From an uncultured Muribaculaceae bacterium (GTDB lineage Bacteria; Bacteroidota; Bacteroidia; Bacteroidales; Muribaculaceae), in assembly GCA_944321705.1 (NCBI GenBank), contig CALUMG010000005.1, positions 62,001 to 126,000 on the forward strand: a DNA stretch of 64,000 bases, written 5' to 3'. Below, one piece after another: positions 53,419-61,667 of this stretch; the stretch's first letter is position 1, and each line of letters starts with the position of its first letter. Under the pieces are notes generated by a model, which was not told the DNA's origin, made no database searches, and saw only the letters and a list, made by a program, of their open reading frames with translations. The position numbers and the translations under genes are program-made.

Positions 53419-54789
53419 TCAGCATTGCCGGCTCTTGGAAAAGTAATTTTTCATGAGTCGTTTTACCCTTGGAGCAAGCAGCAGCAATGCTATCATGTTT
53501 GGCAGGGCCATAAAGGCAAATGACATGTCCATCACGGCCACGACGGAATCGAGCGGAATCATTGCGGCCACGATTATCATTACAAGGTAAAAGTAATTGT
53601 AGTACTTCGTGTTTTGGGGGCCAAACAGGAAATTGGTGCATTTCATTCCGTAGTAGGAATAAGAAAACATGGTGGAGAATGCAAAAAACAGCACGATGGC
53701 CATAAGCATATATTCTCCATAGCCGGGAAGCAGGTCGCCAAAAGCATGCAGAGCAAGGTCGAGACCCTTTATTTCGCCCGAAGAAACGTCGTATCCGACC
53801 AGTAAAATAGGTATGGCTGTCAATGTGCACACCAGCCCTGAATCAAGAGCCGGGCCTATCATCGTAATCAGGCCTTCGCGTATGGGGTCGTTGTTGCGCG
53901 ATGCCCCGTGCATGAGCGATGCCGTGCCCACGCCTGCCTCATTGACGTATGTCGCACGTCGAGCGCCTATTATGGCCGTTCCCAGTATTCCTCCTATGCC
54001 GGCTTCCATGTTGAAAGCTTCGTGCAGTATCGTTGAAATCACTCCCGGAATCTTGTCGAGGTTTATCAAAATGATGGCAAACACGAGGATGAAGTATAGC
54101 AAGACCATTACTGGGACTATTTTGGAAGAAATGCTCGAAATGCGTTTTATACCTCCTAAAATCACCGAAGCCACGATTATGCTTATGACCAAGCCCATTA
54201 TGAACCGTAGCGACAATGTGTTCTCGATTCCGGCCGGAGTAGTGAACACTGTCGTGACAGCTTCCACAAGTTGGTTGGCTTGCATGAAGCACAATGTGCC
54301 TATGAGGCCGAATATGGAAAAGAAATAGGCCATGGGAGTCCATTTCTTGCCAAGTCCCGTGGTTATTATGTACATCGGGCCTCCTTGTGTTTCTCCTGAT
54401 GCGTCTTTGCCTTTGTACATCACGGCGAGAGCGCCTTCAAAGAATTTGGTGGACATTCCCACGATTGCGCTTACCCACATCCAGAATACGGCTCCGGGAC
54501 CTCCCATTGTGACAGCTATTGCTACGCCTGCGATGCATCCCATGCCAACTGTCGAGGCTATTTCGCTCATTAATGCCTGAAAAGGACTTATTTGGCCATC
54601 ACCGGTTGCGGCAGCCTTGCTTTCCCTCAATGCTTTTATCGATGAGTTCAAGTGTCGCAGCGATACTCCGCCGGAATAGATAAAAAGGAATAATCCGCCA
54701 CCTATAAGCAGGAAGAAGAACGGATATCCGCACACATGATTGCTCGCGACAGTCAGCATGTCGGCAATTCGGGTTAGTATTTCGTCCAC
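53419..54789 (-). CDS. Alanine/glycine:cation symporter family protein
   Basis: A 456-residue AGCS transporter with about eleven helices. The signature EIASTVGMGCIAGVAIAVTMGGPGAVFWMW matches the family consensus, along with KFFEGALAVMYKGKD and NEAGVGTASLMH. It should import alanine, glycine or glutamine with sodium. It follows the nucleotidyltransferase gene by 66 bases on the minus strand and may be the last gene of a porQ-led transcript. Confidence 0.93.
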   Translation of the reverse strand: MDEILTRIADMLTVASNHVCGYPFFFLLIGGGLFLFIYSGGVSLRHLNSSIKALRESKAAATGDGQISPFQALMSEIASTVGMGCIAGVAIAVTMGGPGAVFWMWVSAIVGMSTKFFEGALAVMYKGKDASGETQGGPMYIITTGLGKKWTPMAYFFSIFGLIGTLCFMQANQLVEAVTTVFTTPAGIENTLSLRFIMGLVISIIVASVILGGIKRISSISSKIVPVMVLLYFILVFAIILINLDKIPGVISTILHEAFNMEAGIGGILGTAIIGARRATYVNEAGVGTASLMHGASRNNDPIREGLITMIGPALDSGLVCTLTAIPILLVGYDVSSGEIKGLDLALHAFGDLLPGYGEYMLMAIVLFFAFSTMFSYSYYGMKCTNFLFGPQNTKYYNYFYLVMIIVAAMIPLDSVVAVMDMSFAFMALPNMIALLLLAPRVKRLMKNYFSKSRQC

Positions 54790-54855
54790 GTTGTGTTGAA
54801 TTTTGATGTATGTGTAAGTGCGTGAGATTTAAATTTTTAATAATGCCATGAGAAT

Positions 54856-55920
54856 TCATTCTTCCCTGTGTTCAAGCCCGTCGCGTTGTTTCATCAATTC
54901 CTGAGCAGCTCGGAAGTCATCGGGCGACCCTATGTCAATCCATGTACCGTTTATCACGAATTGCCTCACCCGGCCTCCCTGTTTAATCAAGTCGTCGATG
55001 AAATCGGTGGCATCGTAGTATGAATTTTGAGGAATTATGTCGATGCATCGACGATTTATCATGTATATTCCGGCGTTTGCGTAGTAGTTGAATGTCGGCT
55101 TTTCTTCCAATCCGTGTACATGATTCCCGTCGGTGCGTAGAATGGCGTAAGGCACTGATACGACATAGGGGATTACGGCAACAGTCATGTCGGCATCTTC
55201 CTCCATGTGGGCCATGTACATGGCTTCGTAGTTTATGTTTGTCAACAAGTCGGAATTCATGAGCAGGATGGTGCTGTTTTCCCCTTTAGGCACGAGTGAC
55301 AACGAGCCTATTGTACCCATGCGGCAAGGTTCTTTTACGCATTTTACCATGATTCCGGCAACCGGAGTCGAGAAGTGTTGCTCCATTTTTTCGGCAAGGT
55401 AATTGACCGTTACTGCAATGTCGGTGATTCCGTTGCGAGCGAGAGCTTCGATATTATGGTCGATTATGCATTTGTTGCCTATTTTCAAGAGAGGTTTAGG
55501 CGTTTCGAGCGTCATCGGACGCAGCCGTTCCCCTTTTCCCCCGGCCATCAGCACGGCATCAAGCGGCAAGATGGAGTGGTAGACCGAGAAATCGTATATG
55601 GTTTTTAGCGTGCCATCGGCATTGAGGTGCGGAATGAGGGCCAAGTGTCGTCGGCGAATGTCGCGAATGTCGCGAATGTCGGGATGTGCCGACTTGAATG
55701 CGGCAAATTCCGTGTGCATGATTTCATTCACTTTCGATTCGAGAGAGTGCCCGGCAATCAAGCTGCGTCGAATGTCTCCGTCGGTGAGCGTGCCGGTGAC
55801 ATGCTTGTCGTTGTCAATTGCAAACAATGTCATCGAGCGTCCCGACAGGTTGTTGAGCTTGTGCAAGGCTTCAAGCACCGAAGCGTTTTCGCTTATTATG
55901 TAGTCGTTTATTTCTTTCAT
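54856..55920 (-). CDS. CBS-domain nucleotidyltransferase (sugar-1-phosphate guanylyl/thymidylyl type)
   Basis: A 354-residue fusion. Residues 5-115 are a CBS pair (LFAIDNDKHVTGTLTDGDIRRSLI). Residues 125-350 are a sugar nucleotidyltransferase: LMAGGKGERLRPMT binds the nucleotide, PKPLLKIGNKCIIDH follows, and NSDLL and GTWIDIGSPDDFR carry metal and product-site residues. Such CBS-NTase proteins make NDP-activated heptose or mannose-like sugars in surface glycan pathways. The sugar is not known here. The start is ATG 55920. A (DIR)3 tandem repeat lies in the CBS region. Confidence 0.87.
   Translation of the reverse strand: MKEINDYIISENASVLEALHKLNNLSGRSMTLFAIDNDKHVTGTLTDGDIRRSLIAGHSLESKVNEIMHTEFAAFKSAHPDIRDIRDIRRRHLALIPHLNADGTLKTIYDFSVYHSILPLDAVLMAGGKGERLRPMTLETPKPLLKIGNKCIIDHNIEALARNGITDIAVTVNYLAEKMEQHFSTPVAGIMVKCVKEPCRMGTIGSLSLVPKGENSTILLMNSDLLTNINYEAMYMAHMEEDADMTVAVIPYVVSVPYAILRTDGNHVHGLEEKPTFNYYANAGIYMINRRCIDIIPQNSYYDATDFIDDLIKQGGRVRQFVINGTWIDIGSPDDFRAAQELMKQRDGLEHREE
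55654..55680 (-). repeat. In-frame 9-bp tandem repeat, three units
   Basis: GCGAATGTC occurs three times without interruption, giving Asp-Ile-Arg three times in the CBS region of the nucleotidyltransferase. A slipped 9-bp unit keeps the frame, so the count may differ between strains. Confidence 0.85.
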
Positions 55921-55963
55921 CTTTAAGATGTGTGTTGATGAATGTTGATGCAGCATGAGATTG

Positions 55964-56989
55964 TCATCTCATCATCTCCGAAATGGATGCCGTGAGGTTG
56001 AACATGAACGTCGTGCCTCCGATGTGTGGTTGCGACAATGCCACGCCAAATCCCATTGCTTTAACTTTCAATCCTGCCCCAACAGAGAATCCCGACAGGA
56101 AATTGCGGGCATAGGTGACCATGTCGGTGCGAGTCTTGTAGTTGTAGCCGAGACCTATGTAAAACTTTTCGGAAGGAACATATTCGGCTGCAAATATCAA
56201 GTGCCTGAACAAATTGCTCACAAACGAATTTTTCTCGACGAGTTCCGATGTCGATGAATTTTCGTTTTCCCGGTCATAATATGGCAATTTCCACTTGTTT
56301 AAGTGGATTGCGGTAATCGAGAACCTTATGGGCGAATTGTTGAGCGACTTGGATATTCCCGCTTGTATGTCCCACGGCAGCTTGTTGTAGTTTTCATTGA
56401 ATTTCTTTACCTGTCCGCCGAGGTTTTTCATCACGAATGAAAATGAGAAGTCATTGTCGGGATTGTAGTAGTTGACTCCGAGGTCGGCGCAGATTGCCAT
56501 TGCGTTGTAGGCTTCGTAGCTTGAATAAACAAATTTCATCGTTATTCCACCGCGCCAATTGTCGTTTATGTCGTGGGAGAATGTGCCTGTAAATGCGATG
56601 TCGGACGGTGAGAATGTGCCGGTTACCGTCCCGTCGGGGTCGGCGGCTGTCATGCTCCCATAACCAAAGTACTGGATTCCGGCCGCCCACGCCGAATGGT
56701 CGTTTACGGGCGATGTGAATCGTGCTCCCATGAAGTTGCTGCCTCCAAGATAGCGCATGTAGCTCAAGCCGGCTTGGGTCTCAAACTCCGGACCAAGCAG
56801 GGCGGGGTTTTGCTCTACGAGATTAATGTCGTCATCTATTACAGTCAGGTTGACACCTCCGAGCGCGTAAGCATGCGACGATTGCGTGACATTGAGGAAT
56901 TCATAGGCTGTCGTGCCGTCTTGAGCAATGCAACGCAACGCGGTCGATATGAGAATCAGCAGAGATGTTATGCAGGTTTTTAAATTCAT
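55964..56989 (-). CDS. porQ: Type IX secretion protein PorQ
   Basis: A 341-residue outer-membrane beta-barrel of the PorV/PorQ group, with a signal peptide cleaved before QDGTTAYEFLN. YEFLNVTQSSHAYALGG, NPALLGPE and LGLGYNYKTR-type strands are characteristic of PorQ. In Porphyromonas gingivalis PorQ works with PorZ in attaching cargo to the A-LPS anchor. The presence of PorQ fits the three sorting-domain proteins in this window. The next minus-strand gene starts 43 bases on. Confidence 0.88.
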   Translation of the reverse strand: MNLKTCITSLLILISTALRCIAQDGTTAYEFLNVTQSSHAYALGGVNLTVIDDDINLVEQNPALLGPEFETQAGLSYMRYLGGSNFMGARFTSPVNDHSAWAAGIQYFGYGSMTAADPDGTVTGTFSPSDIAFTGTFSHDINDNWRGGITMKFVYSSYEAYNAMAICADLGVNYYNPDNDFSFSFVMKNLGGQVKKFNENYNKLPWDIQAGISKSLNNSPIRFSITAIHLNKWKLPYYDRENENSSTSELVEKNSFVSNLFRHLIFAAEYVPSEKFYIGLGYNYKTRTDMVTYARNFLSGFSVGAGLKVKAMGFGVALSQPHIGGTTFMFNLTASISEMMR

Positions 56990-57166
56990 TCTTGCAGTCG
57001 TGTTATATTGGCATGTAAATGATGCCTATAAGTGTAAACGGATAAAATGCAATGATAGTATGTGATGCAGTATCTTAATTTTACTCAATAAATCAATTGC
57101 CGTGCATCATCTTTACAAAAAAATGACTAAACATTATTAACCAATTTCAAATAACGGAGCCAGGCA

Positions 57167-57198
57167 TTTGATTGGTATTTAATTAGCATTTATATTTG
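57167..57198 (+). promoter_or_regulatory. Promoter of the TonB-domain gene
   Basis: TTTG (57167-57170), 20 bases, TATATTTG (57191-57198): full consensus. The leader would be about 58 bases to the ATG at 57262. Confidence 0.75.
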
Positions 57199-57261
57199 TG
57201 TCGAATAACAAAGAAAAATTTCATCAATGTGCTGATGACATGAAAAAATACCAACTGTGTT

Positions 57262-57717
57262 ATGAGTATTAATTTGCAAAAATATTGTCCTGCTGTTTTC
57301 TTGTTGTTGGTTTTGACGGTAGCAATGGAGGCTTCCGCGCAAATAAGGCGCGTTTCGACAGTCAATCCGATGTCGGGCGGCAAGGCTTCTTATGATGACG
57401 TGTACGATTATGACAATGTTGACATTAAACCTCAATTCCCCGGAGGTGAATGCGATTTGTTCAACTTCATCAATGAGACACGTGAGTACCCATATGAAGC
57501 TTATAAAAAGAAAATCGAGGGACGAGTTTTGTGTACTTTTGTCGTCAATTCGGATGGAAGCATCACGAATATCGACATCGTGCGAGGGGCTTCCAATGAG
57601 CAGCTCGACCGCGAGGCCATGAGGGTGATAAGCGTAATGCCCAAATGGGAAGCCGGCAAGGTCGATGGCAAGGCAGTGAAGGTGCGTTGCTTTTTGCCGA
57701 TAGCTTTCAGATTGTGA
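57262..57717 (+). CDS. Secreted TonB C-terminal-domain protein
   Basis: A 151-residue protein with a cleavable signal peptide (MSINLQKYCPAVFLLLVL, ending EASAQ) and a TonB C-terminal domain (about 60-150: FPGGECDLFNFI, GRVLCTFVVNSDGSITNI, PKWEAGKVDGKAVKV). There is no membrane anchor or Pro-rich spacer, so it is not a classical TonB energy transducer and should be free in the periplasm. Such short forms are common in Bacteroidetes. A terminator follows. Confidence 0.82.
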   Translation: MSINLQKYCPAVFLLLVLTVAMEASAQIRRVSTVNPMSGGKASYDDVYDYDNVDIKPQFPGGECDLFNFINETREYPYEAYKKKIEGRVLCTFVVNSDGSITNIDIVRGASNEQLDREAMRVISVMPKWEAGKVDGKAVKVRCFLPIAFRL

Positions 57718-57765
57718 TTATTAGCGGATAATTCCTTAATGATAAGTGATAATTTTAGTTAAAGC

Positions 57766-57799
57766 AATTCCCTTGGCTTGTTTCCCAAGGGAATTTTTT
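57766..57799 (+). terminator. Terminator just ahead of the helicase gene
   Basis: AATTCCCTTGG (57766-57776) pairs with CCAAGGGAATT (57785-57795) in an 11-bp perfect stem followed by TTTTTT. It ends the TonB-domain transcript and lies only 16 bases before the helicase ATG. Confidence 0.8.
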
Positions 57800-57814
57800 A
57801 TGTATTGAATCAAG

Positions 57815-59284
57815 ATGAATCGTGATTTTGAATGTCTTGGCTCCGCCGCAGATGAAAAGGCATTGCAATTTGCCAGAAAAATGCTTGAGCTTGTCGACTA
57901 TGAGCCTACCGGCGAGCAGATGGAGCTGATTGCCTGTTTTGCACGTTTTTGCGTGGAAGGAGCCGATGACATGTTGTTCCTGTTAAATGGATATGCAGGC
58001 ACCGGCAAGACTTCGCTCACCGGCGCCCTTGTCAGGACGTTGACGGCATTTGGCATGAAATCGGTGCTGCTTGCTCCCACAGGACGTGCTGCCAAGGTGT
58101 TTTCGGAGTATGCAGGGCATCCGGCCTACACGATTCATCGCAAGATTTACCGTCAACGCAGCTACGGGGCAGAGGGAGCCGGGAGTTTCGTGGTTGCCGA
58201 GAACAAGCATGCCGATACCATATTTATTGTCGACGAGGCATCCATGATTGCCAACGGGCAAGCCGAAAGCATGGTATTTGGCTCCGGCAGGTTGCTCGAC
58301 GACTTGGTTCACTATGTTTACAGCGGTTCAAGGTGTCGTCTGGTGTTGCTTGGCGACAATGCCCAGTTGCCGCCGGTGGGGCTTGACGAGAGTCCGGCTC
58401 TTGATGCCAAGGAGCTGGCCGGGTACGGGTTGAAGGTAGTTGATTTCAATCTGCGTTCGGTCGCACGTCAGCGCGCCGGGTCGGGAATTCTTGAAAATGC
58501 CACACTGTTGCGTCGTTCGATTGAGGATTTCACTTGTGGCAGGTCCAAGGTGTTGGAGCCTCCGGTACTGCATTTGTCGGGATATGACGACATCACGGCT
58601 CTTTCAAGCGAGTATATGGTCGAGGAGATAAGCGATAGCTACGACCGCAACGGCATAAAGGGCGTGACGGTCATAACGCGCTCCAATAAGCGTGCTGCCA
58701 TGTTCAACATGGGAATACGCAACAGCATCCTCTATCGTGAAGATGAGTTGGTGACGGGTGACATGCTGCTCGTGGCCAAGAACAATTACCTTTGGAGCGA
58801 GGGATATGACGGGCTTGATTTCATGGCAAACGGAGAGGTAGGTCGTGTGGCGAGGGTTCGCGGCGAGGTGGAAGAACGTTATGGGTTGCGTTTTGCCACT
58901 GTTGAACTTGAGTTGCCCGACCATGAGATAGAACTTGAAGCCAAGGTGGTGCTTGACGCGTTGTTCAGCGAGTCGGCTGCGTTGACTCGCGAGCAAGTTG
59001 AACGAATGTACATGTCGGTGATGTCGGAGTTGCCGGGTGACAAGCGTTCGCGTTATCGTGCCTTGAAAAAGAATCCCTATTTTAATGCCTTGCAAGTGAA
59101 ATACGGGTATGCCGTGACATGCCACAAGGCGCAGGGCGGCCAGTGGAACGATGTGTTTGTCGACATGGGAGCCATTCCCGAAGATGCATTGTCGAGCATT
59201 CAGTTCTATCGCTGGCTATACACGGCGTTGACCCGAGCACGCGGCCATGTCTATCTCATCAACTCACCGTTGCGGTCGGAGTAG
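57815..59284 (+). CDS. RecD2-like ATP-dependent DNA helicase
   Basis: A 489-residue superfamily 1 helicase. Walker A is GYAGTGKTS (Gly59-Thr66 region), LLAPTGRAAKVFSEYAG is motif Ia, FIVDEASMI is motif II, LVLLGDNAQLPPVG is motif III, and the C-terminal UvrD-like block is YAVTCHKAQGGQW with YTALTRARGHVYL. It lacks the long N-terminal region of RecD2 and is probably a stand-alone repair or replication helicase. It has no visible promoter after the terminator 16 bases upstream. Confidence 0.88.
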   Translation: MNRDFECLGSAADEKALQFARKMLELVDYEPTGEQMELIACFARFCVEGADDMLFLLNGYAGTGKTSLTGALVRTLTAFGMKSVLLAPTGRAAKVFSEYAGHPAYTIHRKIYRQRSYGAEGAGSFVVAENKHADTIFIVDEASMIANGQAESMVFGSGRLLDDLVHYVYSGSRCRLVLLGDNAQLPPVGLDESPALDAKELAGYGLKVVDFNLRSVARQRAGSGILENATLLRRSIEDFTCGRSKVLEPPVLHLSGYDDITALSSEYMVEEISDSYDRNGIKGVTVITRSNKRAAMFNMGIRNSILYREDELVTGDMLLVAKNNYLWSEGYDGLDFMANGEVGRVARVRGEVEERYGLRFATVELELPDHEIELEAKVVLDALFSESAALTREQVERMYMSVMSELPGDKRSRYRALKKNPYFNALQVKYGYAVTCHKAQGGQWNDVFVDMGAIPEDALSSIQFYRWLYTALTRARGHVYLINSPLRSE

Positions 59285-59403
59285 CTTGGGAAAAATCGGA
59301 GTATTATTAACCCTTTTTAACGTATGGACGATTGTGTTTATACGATATTAATGATATTTTTTGAGAAATTTAAATCACGAAAAAACCGCGTAAGGATAAG
59401 TTT

Positions 59404-59505
59404 TGTTAAAACATCTCGACTTGATGCAGTAAATCATTAAAAACCTGATTTATATAGTAAACACCCATGAAAATAATTAACCGGGCAATGAATAAGAAGA
59501 TACTT
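59404..59505 (+). repeat. Leader repeat, copy A
   Basis: About 100 bases repeated at 60506-60606. The first 31 bases are identical, a further 27-base block is identical, and the end covers the ATG and first codons. Copy A leads the HEYGH gene. Its last part contains one extra G compared with copy B. Confidence 0.85.
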
Positions 59506-59934
59506 ATGGGATATGCTTTTTCTCATATTAGGAATTTGACATCTTTGGTTGATGTGAGGTTTTATGGTGGAGCTACGTTTGTGATTAGATATAAAAGTTC
59601 CTTCAGTGTCTCTCTTGGAAGTTATATAAATATTAACGATGGAGATCCGAACGCGAAAGAGAAGAATAAGGATTTTTCTCCTAAGGGGAGATACTTGTAT
59701 ATGCATGAATACGGGCATTATTTGCAAAGCAAGCTCTATGGCCCATCTTATTTGTTCGTGATCGGTTTGCCAAGCCTTACAACTTCGTTGTTTAACATGT
59801 CACATAAATACAGATGGTATGAAATGAATGCAAATTGGAGGGGAATGGAGTATTTTGGAATAGATAGAGAAACTTGGGAAGAAATGTCGAATGGTGATTA
59901 TCCATTAGAAAATCCGTTAGATAAATATAGATGA
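59488..59934 (+). CDS. Orphan HEYGH metallopeptidase-like domain protein
   Basis: A 148-residue protein without a signal peptide. Residues 73-77 read HEYGH, a zincin HExxH motif, in the sequence YLYMHEYGHYLQSKLYG. WYEMNANWRGMEYFG downstream offers a possible third ligand (Glu). The pattern resembles the C-terminal metallopeptidase-like tips of large Bacteroidetes RHS-type surface proteins. The first codons (MNKKIL) are almost those of the lipoprotein genes next door, and the upstream sequence is their leader. This suggests that recombination joined a lipoprotein 5' end to a toxin-like tip. An in-frame ATG at 59467 exists. Four bases separate it from the first lipoprotein gene. Confidence 0.6.
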   Translation: MNKKILMGYAFSHIRNLTSLVDVRFYGGATFVIRYKSSFSVSLGSYININDGDPNAKEKNKDFSPKGRYLYMHEYGHYLQSKLYGPSYLFVIGLPSLTTSLFNMSHKYRWYEMNANWRGMEYFGIDRETWEEMSNGDYPLENPLDKYR

Positions 59935-59937
59935 GTT

Positions 59938-60501
59938 ATGAACAAGAAGGTACTTATATACTTAGCAGCAACGGTGACATGGTTTATGTTTACCGCTAGT
60001 ACATGTTTTATAGCATGGCCGGACATTGAGTCATCAGGTGATGACAGGTTTGCGGTTCAGAATAATACGTTAGATACCCTTGTTTGGATAGAATATGCTT
60101 ATCCCAAAACGTTGTCGGATATTAATCCCGAGGCAATATTTGGTATGAAATGGAAGTATATGATTGCACCAAATGAAAAAGGGTATAATAATTATGAGAT
60201 CAGAGAAGGTAAAAAGGGCGATTTACGGGTTTATTTTAGCCAATTGCCATACGGGTACTCTACTGAGGTATTTATCAGCCTTGATACAATTAAGAAGTAT
60301 GGGTGGGAGGATGTCGTGAAGAACAACCGCATATATCAACGTTACGACCTTTGTTATGACGATGTTGCTCCAATACAAGCTTCTATGGAGAGTTATGATT
60401 ATAACTCTTGGGAGTTGTGGTTTAGCGTGCCGCCTACCGACTGCATGAAGGATGTGAAGATGTGGCCGCCTTACGGCCATTACGAAATCATCGGCCAGTA
60501 A
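59938..60501 (+). CDS. Tandem paralogous lipoprotein 1
   Basis: A 187-residue protein with a lipoprotein-like signal (MNKKVLIYLAATVTWFMF, Cys near 23). It shares with the next two genes NNTxDTLVW near the start, (I/V)F(I/V)SLDTIxKYGWEDVV in the middle and VKMWPPYGHY at the end. No known family is recognised; these look like a Bacteroidales lipoprotein family. It begins four bases after the HEYGH stop, so it is co-translated or coupled with it. A role as immunity protein against the toxin-like neighbour is speculation. Confidence 0.72.
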   Translation: MNKKVLIYLAATVTWFMFTASTCFIAWPDIESSGDDRFAVQNNTLDTLVWIEYAYPKTLSDINPEAIFGMKWKYMIAPNEKGYNNYEIREGKKGDLRVYFSQLPYGYSTEVFISLDTIKKYGWEDVVKNNRIYQRYDLCYDDVAPIQASMESYDYNSWELWFSVPPTDCMKDVKMWPPYGHYEIIGQ

Positions 60502-60505
60502 AAAA

Positions 60506-60606
60506 TGTTAAAACATCTCGACTTGATGCAGTAAATAAGTAAAACCCTGATTTATATAGTAAACACCCATGAAAATAGTGAACCGACAATGAACAAGAGG
60601 ATATTG
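60506..60606 (+). repeat. Leader repeat, copy B
   Basis: Second copy of the leader at 59404-59505. It begins a few bases after the stop of lipoprotein 1. It contains a seven-codon frame (MKIVNRQ) whose TGA overlaps the lipoprotein 2 ATG. Confidence 0.85.
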
Positions 60607-61092
60607 ATATATTTGGTGATGACGATGACATGGTTTATGTTCACCGCCAGCACTTGCGTGATTGGAGAAAGTTTCCCAATGGTGGTATTTGATGTGACAA
60701 ATAACACATCCGACACTCTTGTGTGGCATTCCGATCACATGGAAACATTGGCATATCTTGATTTAGGTGCGCAACGCCTGATTCCACCAAATGAAACAAA
60801 AACCGTAGAGTATTATTGTCCTGAGATGGACATACATGTGTTTTTCAGTTTAATTGGATATGGTTACTCTCCGGAGATATTCATAAGCCTTGACACCATA
60901 AGGAAATATGGGTGGGAGGATGTCGTGAAGAACAACCGCGTGTATCAGTATTATGACCTTTGCTATGACGATGCCGTGCGCATACAAGCGCATACAAGAG
61001 TAAAAGATTCTTATACATTGCGGTTCACCGTACCACCGGCCGATTATATGAGCGAAGTGAAGATGTGGCCGCCCTACGGGTATTATGAATAA
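60589..61092 (+). CDS. Tandem paralogous lipoprotein 2
   Basis: A 167-residue paralogue of the proteins before and after it: signal MNKRILIYLVMTMTWFMF, NNTSDTLVW, FISLDTIRKYGWEDVV and VKMWPPYGYYE. Around SLDTI to NNR the DNA is almost identical to lipoprotein 1, so duplication or gene conversion was recent. The middle variable region (about 60-95) differs most between the copies. It is preceded by leader copy B. Confidence 0.72.
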   Translation: MNKRILIYLVMTMTWFMFTASTCVIGESFPMVVFDVTNNTSDTLVWHSDHMETLAYLDLGAQRLIPPNETKTVEYYCPEMDIHVFFSLIGYGYSPEIFISLDTIRKYGWEDVVKNNRVYQYYDLCYDDAVRIQAHTRVKDSYTLRFTVPPADYMSEVKMWPPYGYYE

Positions 61093-61116
61093 CAAACAAA
61101 AGAAATAAAAAAGAAT

Positions 61117-61653
61117 ATGAGAAAGAGCTTGATTGCGCTTATAGCAGTGCTCGCAGCATGTCTGTTGAGCGGATGCTACTTTGAGGACCATGTTCCGCGT
61201 TTCATGGTTGCAAAGAACAACACTCGCGACACGCTGGTGTGGTTTTACGGGCATTCGTTCATTTGGCCCGACACATTGTTGCAAGAACGGCTGTATAAGC
61301 ACGATTACTATTACATGAAAGTCGCTCCCGGCGACCGCGTCATCGGTTGCATGCCGTCGCAGATAGAATTTGACGCCTACATGAGGTCGTTTAAGTATGA
61401 TATCCAGATATTTGTCAGCCTCGACACGATAAAGAAATACGGGTGGGAAGATGTAGTGAGGAACGACCGCGTGTATCAGCGTTATTATTTCGCCTACAAG
61501 GACTATTTGACGCGGCGAAAGTTGAAGAACAACCAAGAGGTTCACTTGCGGATGGATGTCGAGGTGCCACCGTCGACCTACATGAGCGAAGTGAAGATGT
61601 GGCCGCCTTACGGGCATTATCCTGAATATTCGTTTTGGAAAGAGGTGGATTAA
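61117..61653 (+). CDS. Tandem paralogous lipoprotein 3
   Basis: A 178-residue lipoprotein with a textbook lipobox (CLLSGC). It shares NNTRDTLVW, FVSLDTIKKYGWEDVV and VKMWPPYGHY with the two upstream copies but is more diverged and lacks their leader. Together they form a tandem family of three. It ends 14 bases from the convergent miaA gene. Confidence 0.75.
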   Translation: MRKSLIALIAVLAACLLSGCYFEDHVPRFMVAKNNTRDTLVWFYGHSFIWPDTLLQERLYKHDYYYMKVAPGDRVIGCMPSQIEFDAYMRSFKYDIQIFVSLDTIKKYGWEDVVRNDRVYQRYYFAYKDYLTRRKLKNNQEVHLRMDVEVPPSTYMSEVKMWPPYGHYPEYSFWKEVD

Positions 61654-61667
61654 ACCCTTAAACGGGC

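Noticed and set aside
55627..55926. Repeats at 55.65 kb as a CRISPR or integration site
   Set aside because: Only three perfect 9-bp units, in frame within a gene; there are no spacers.
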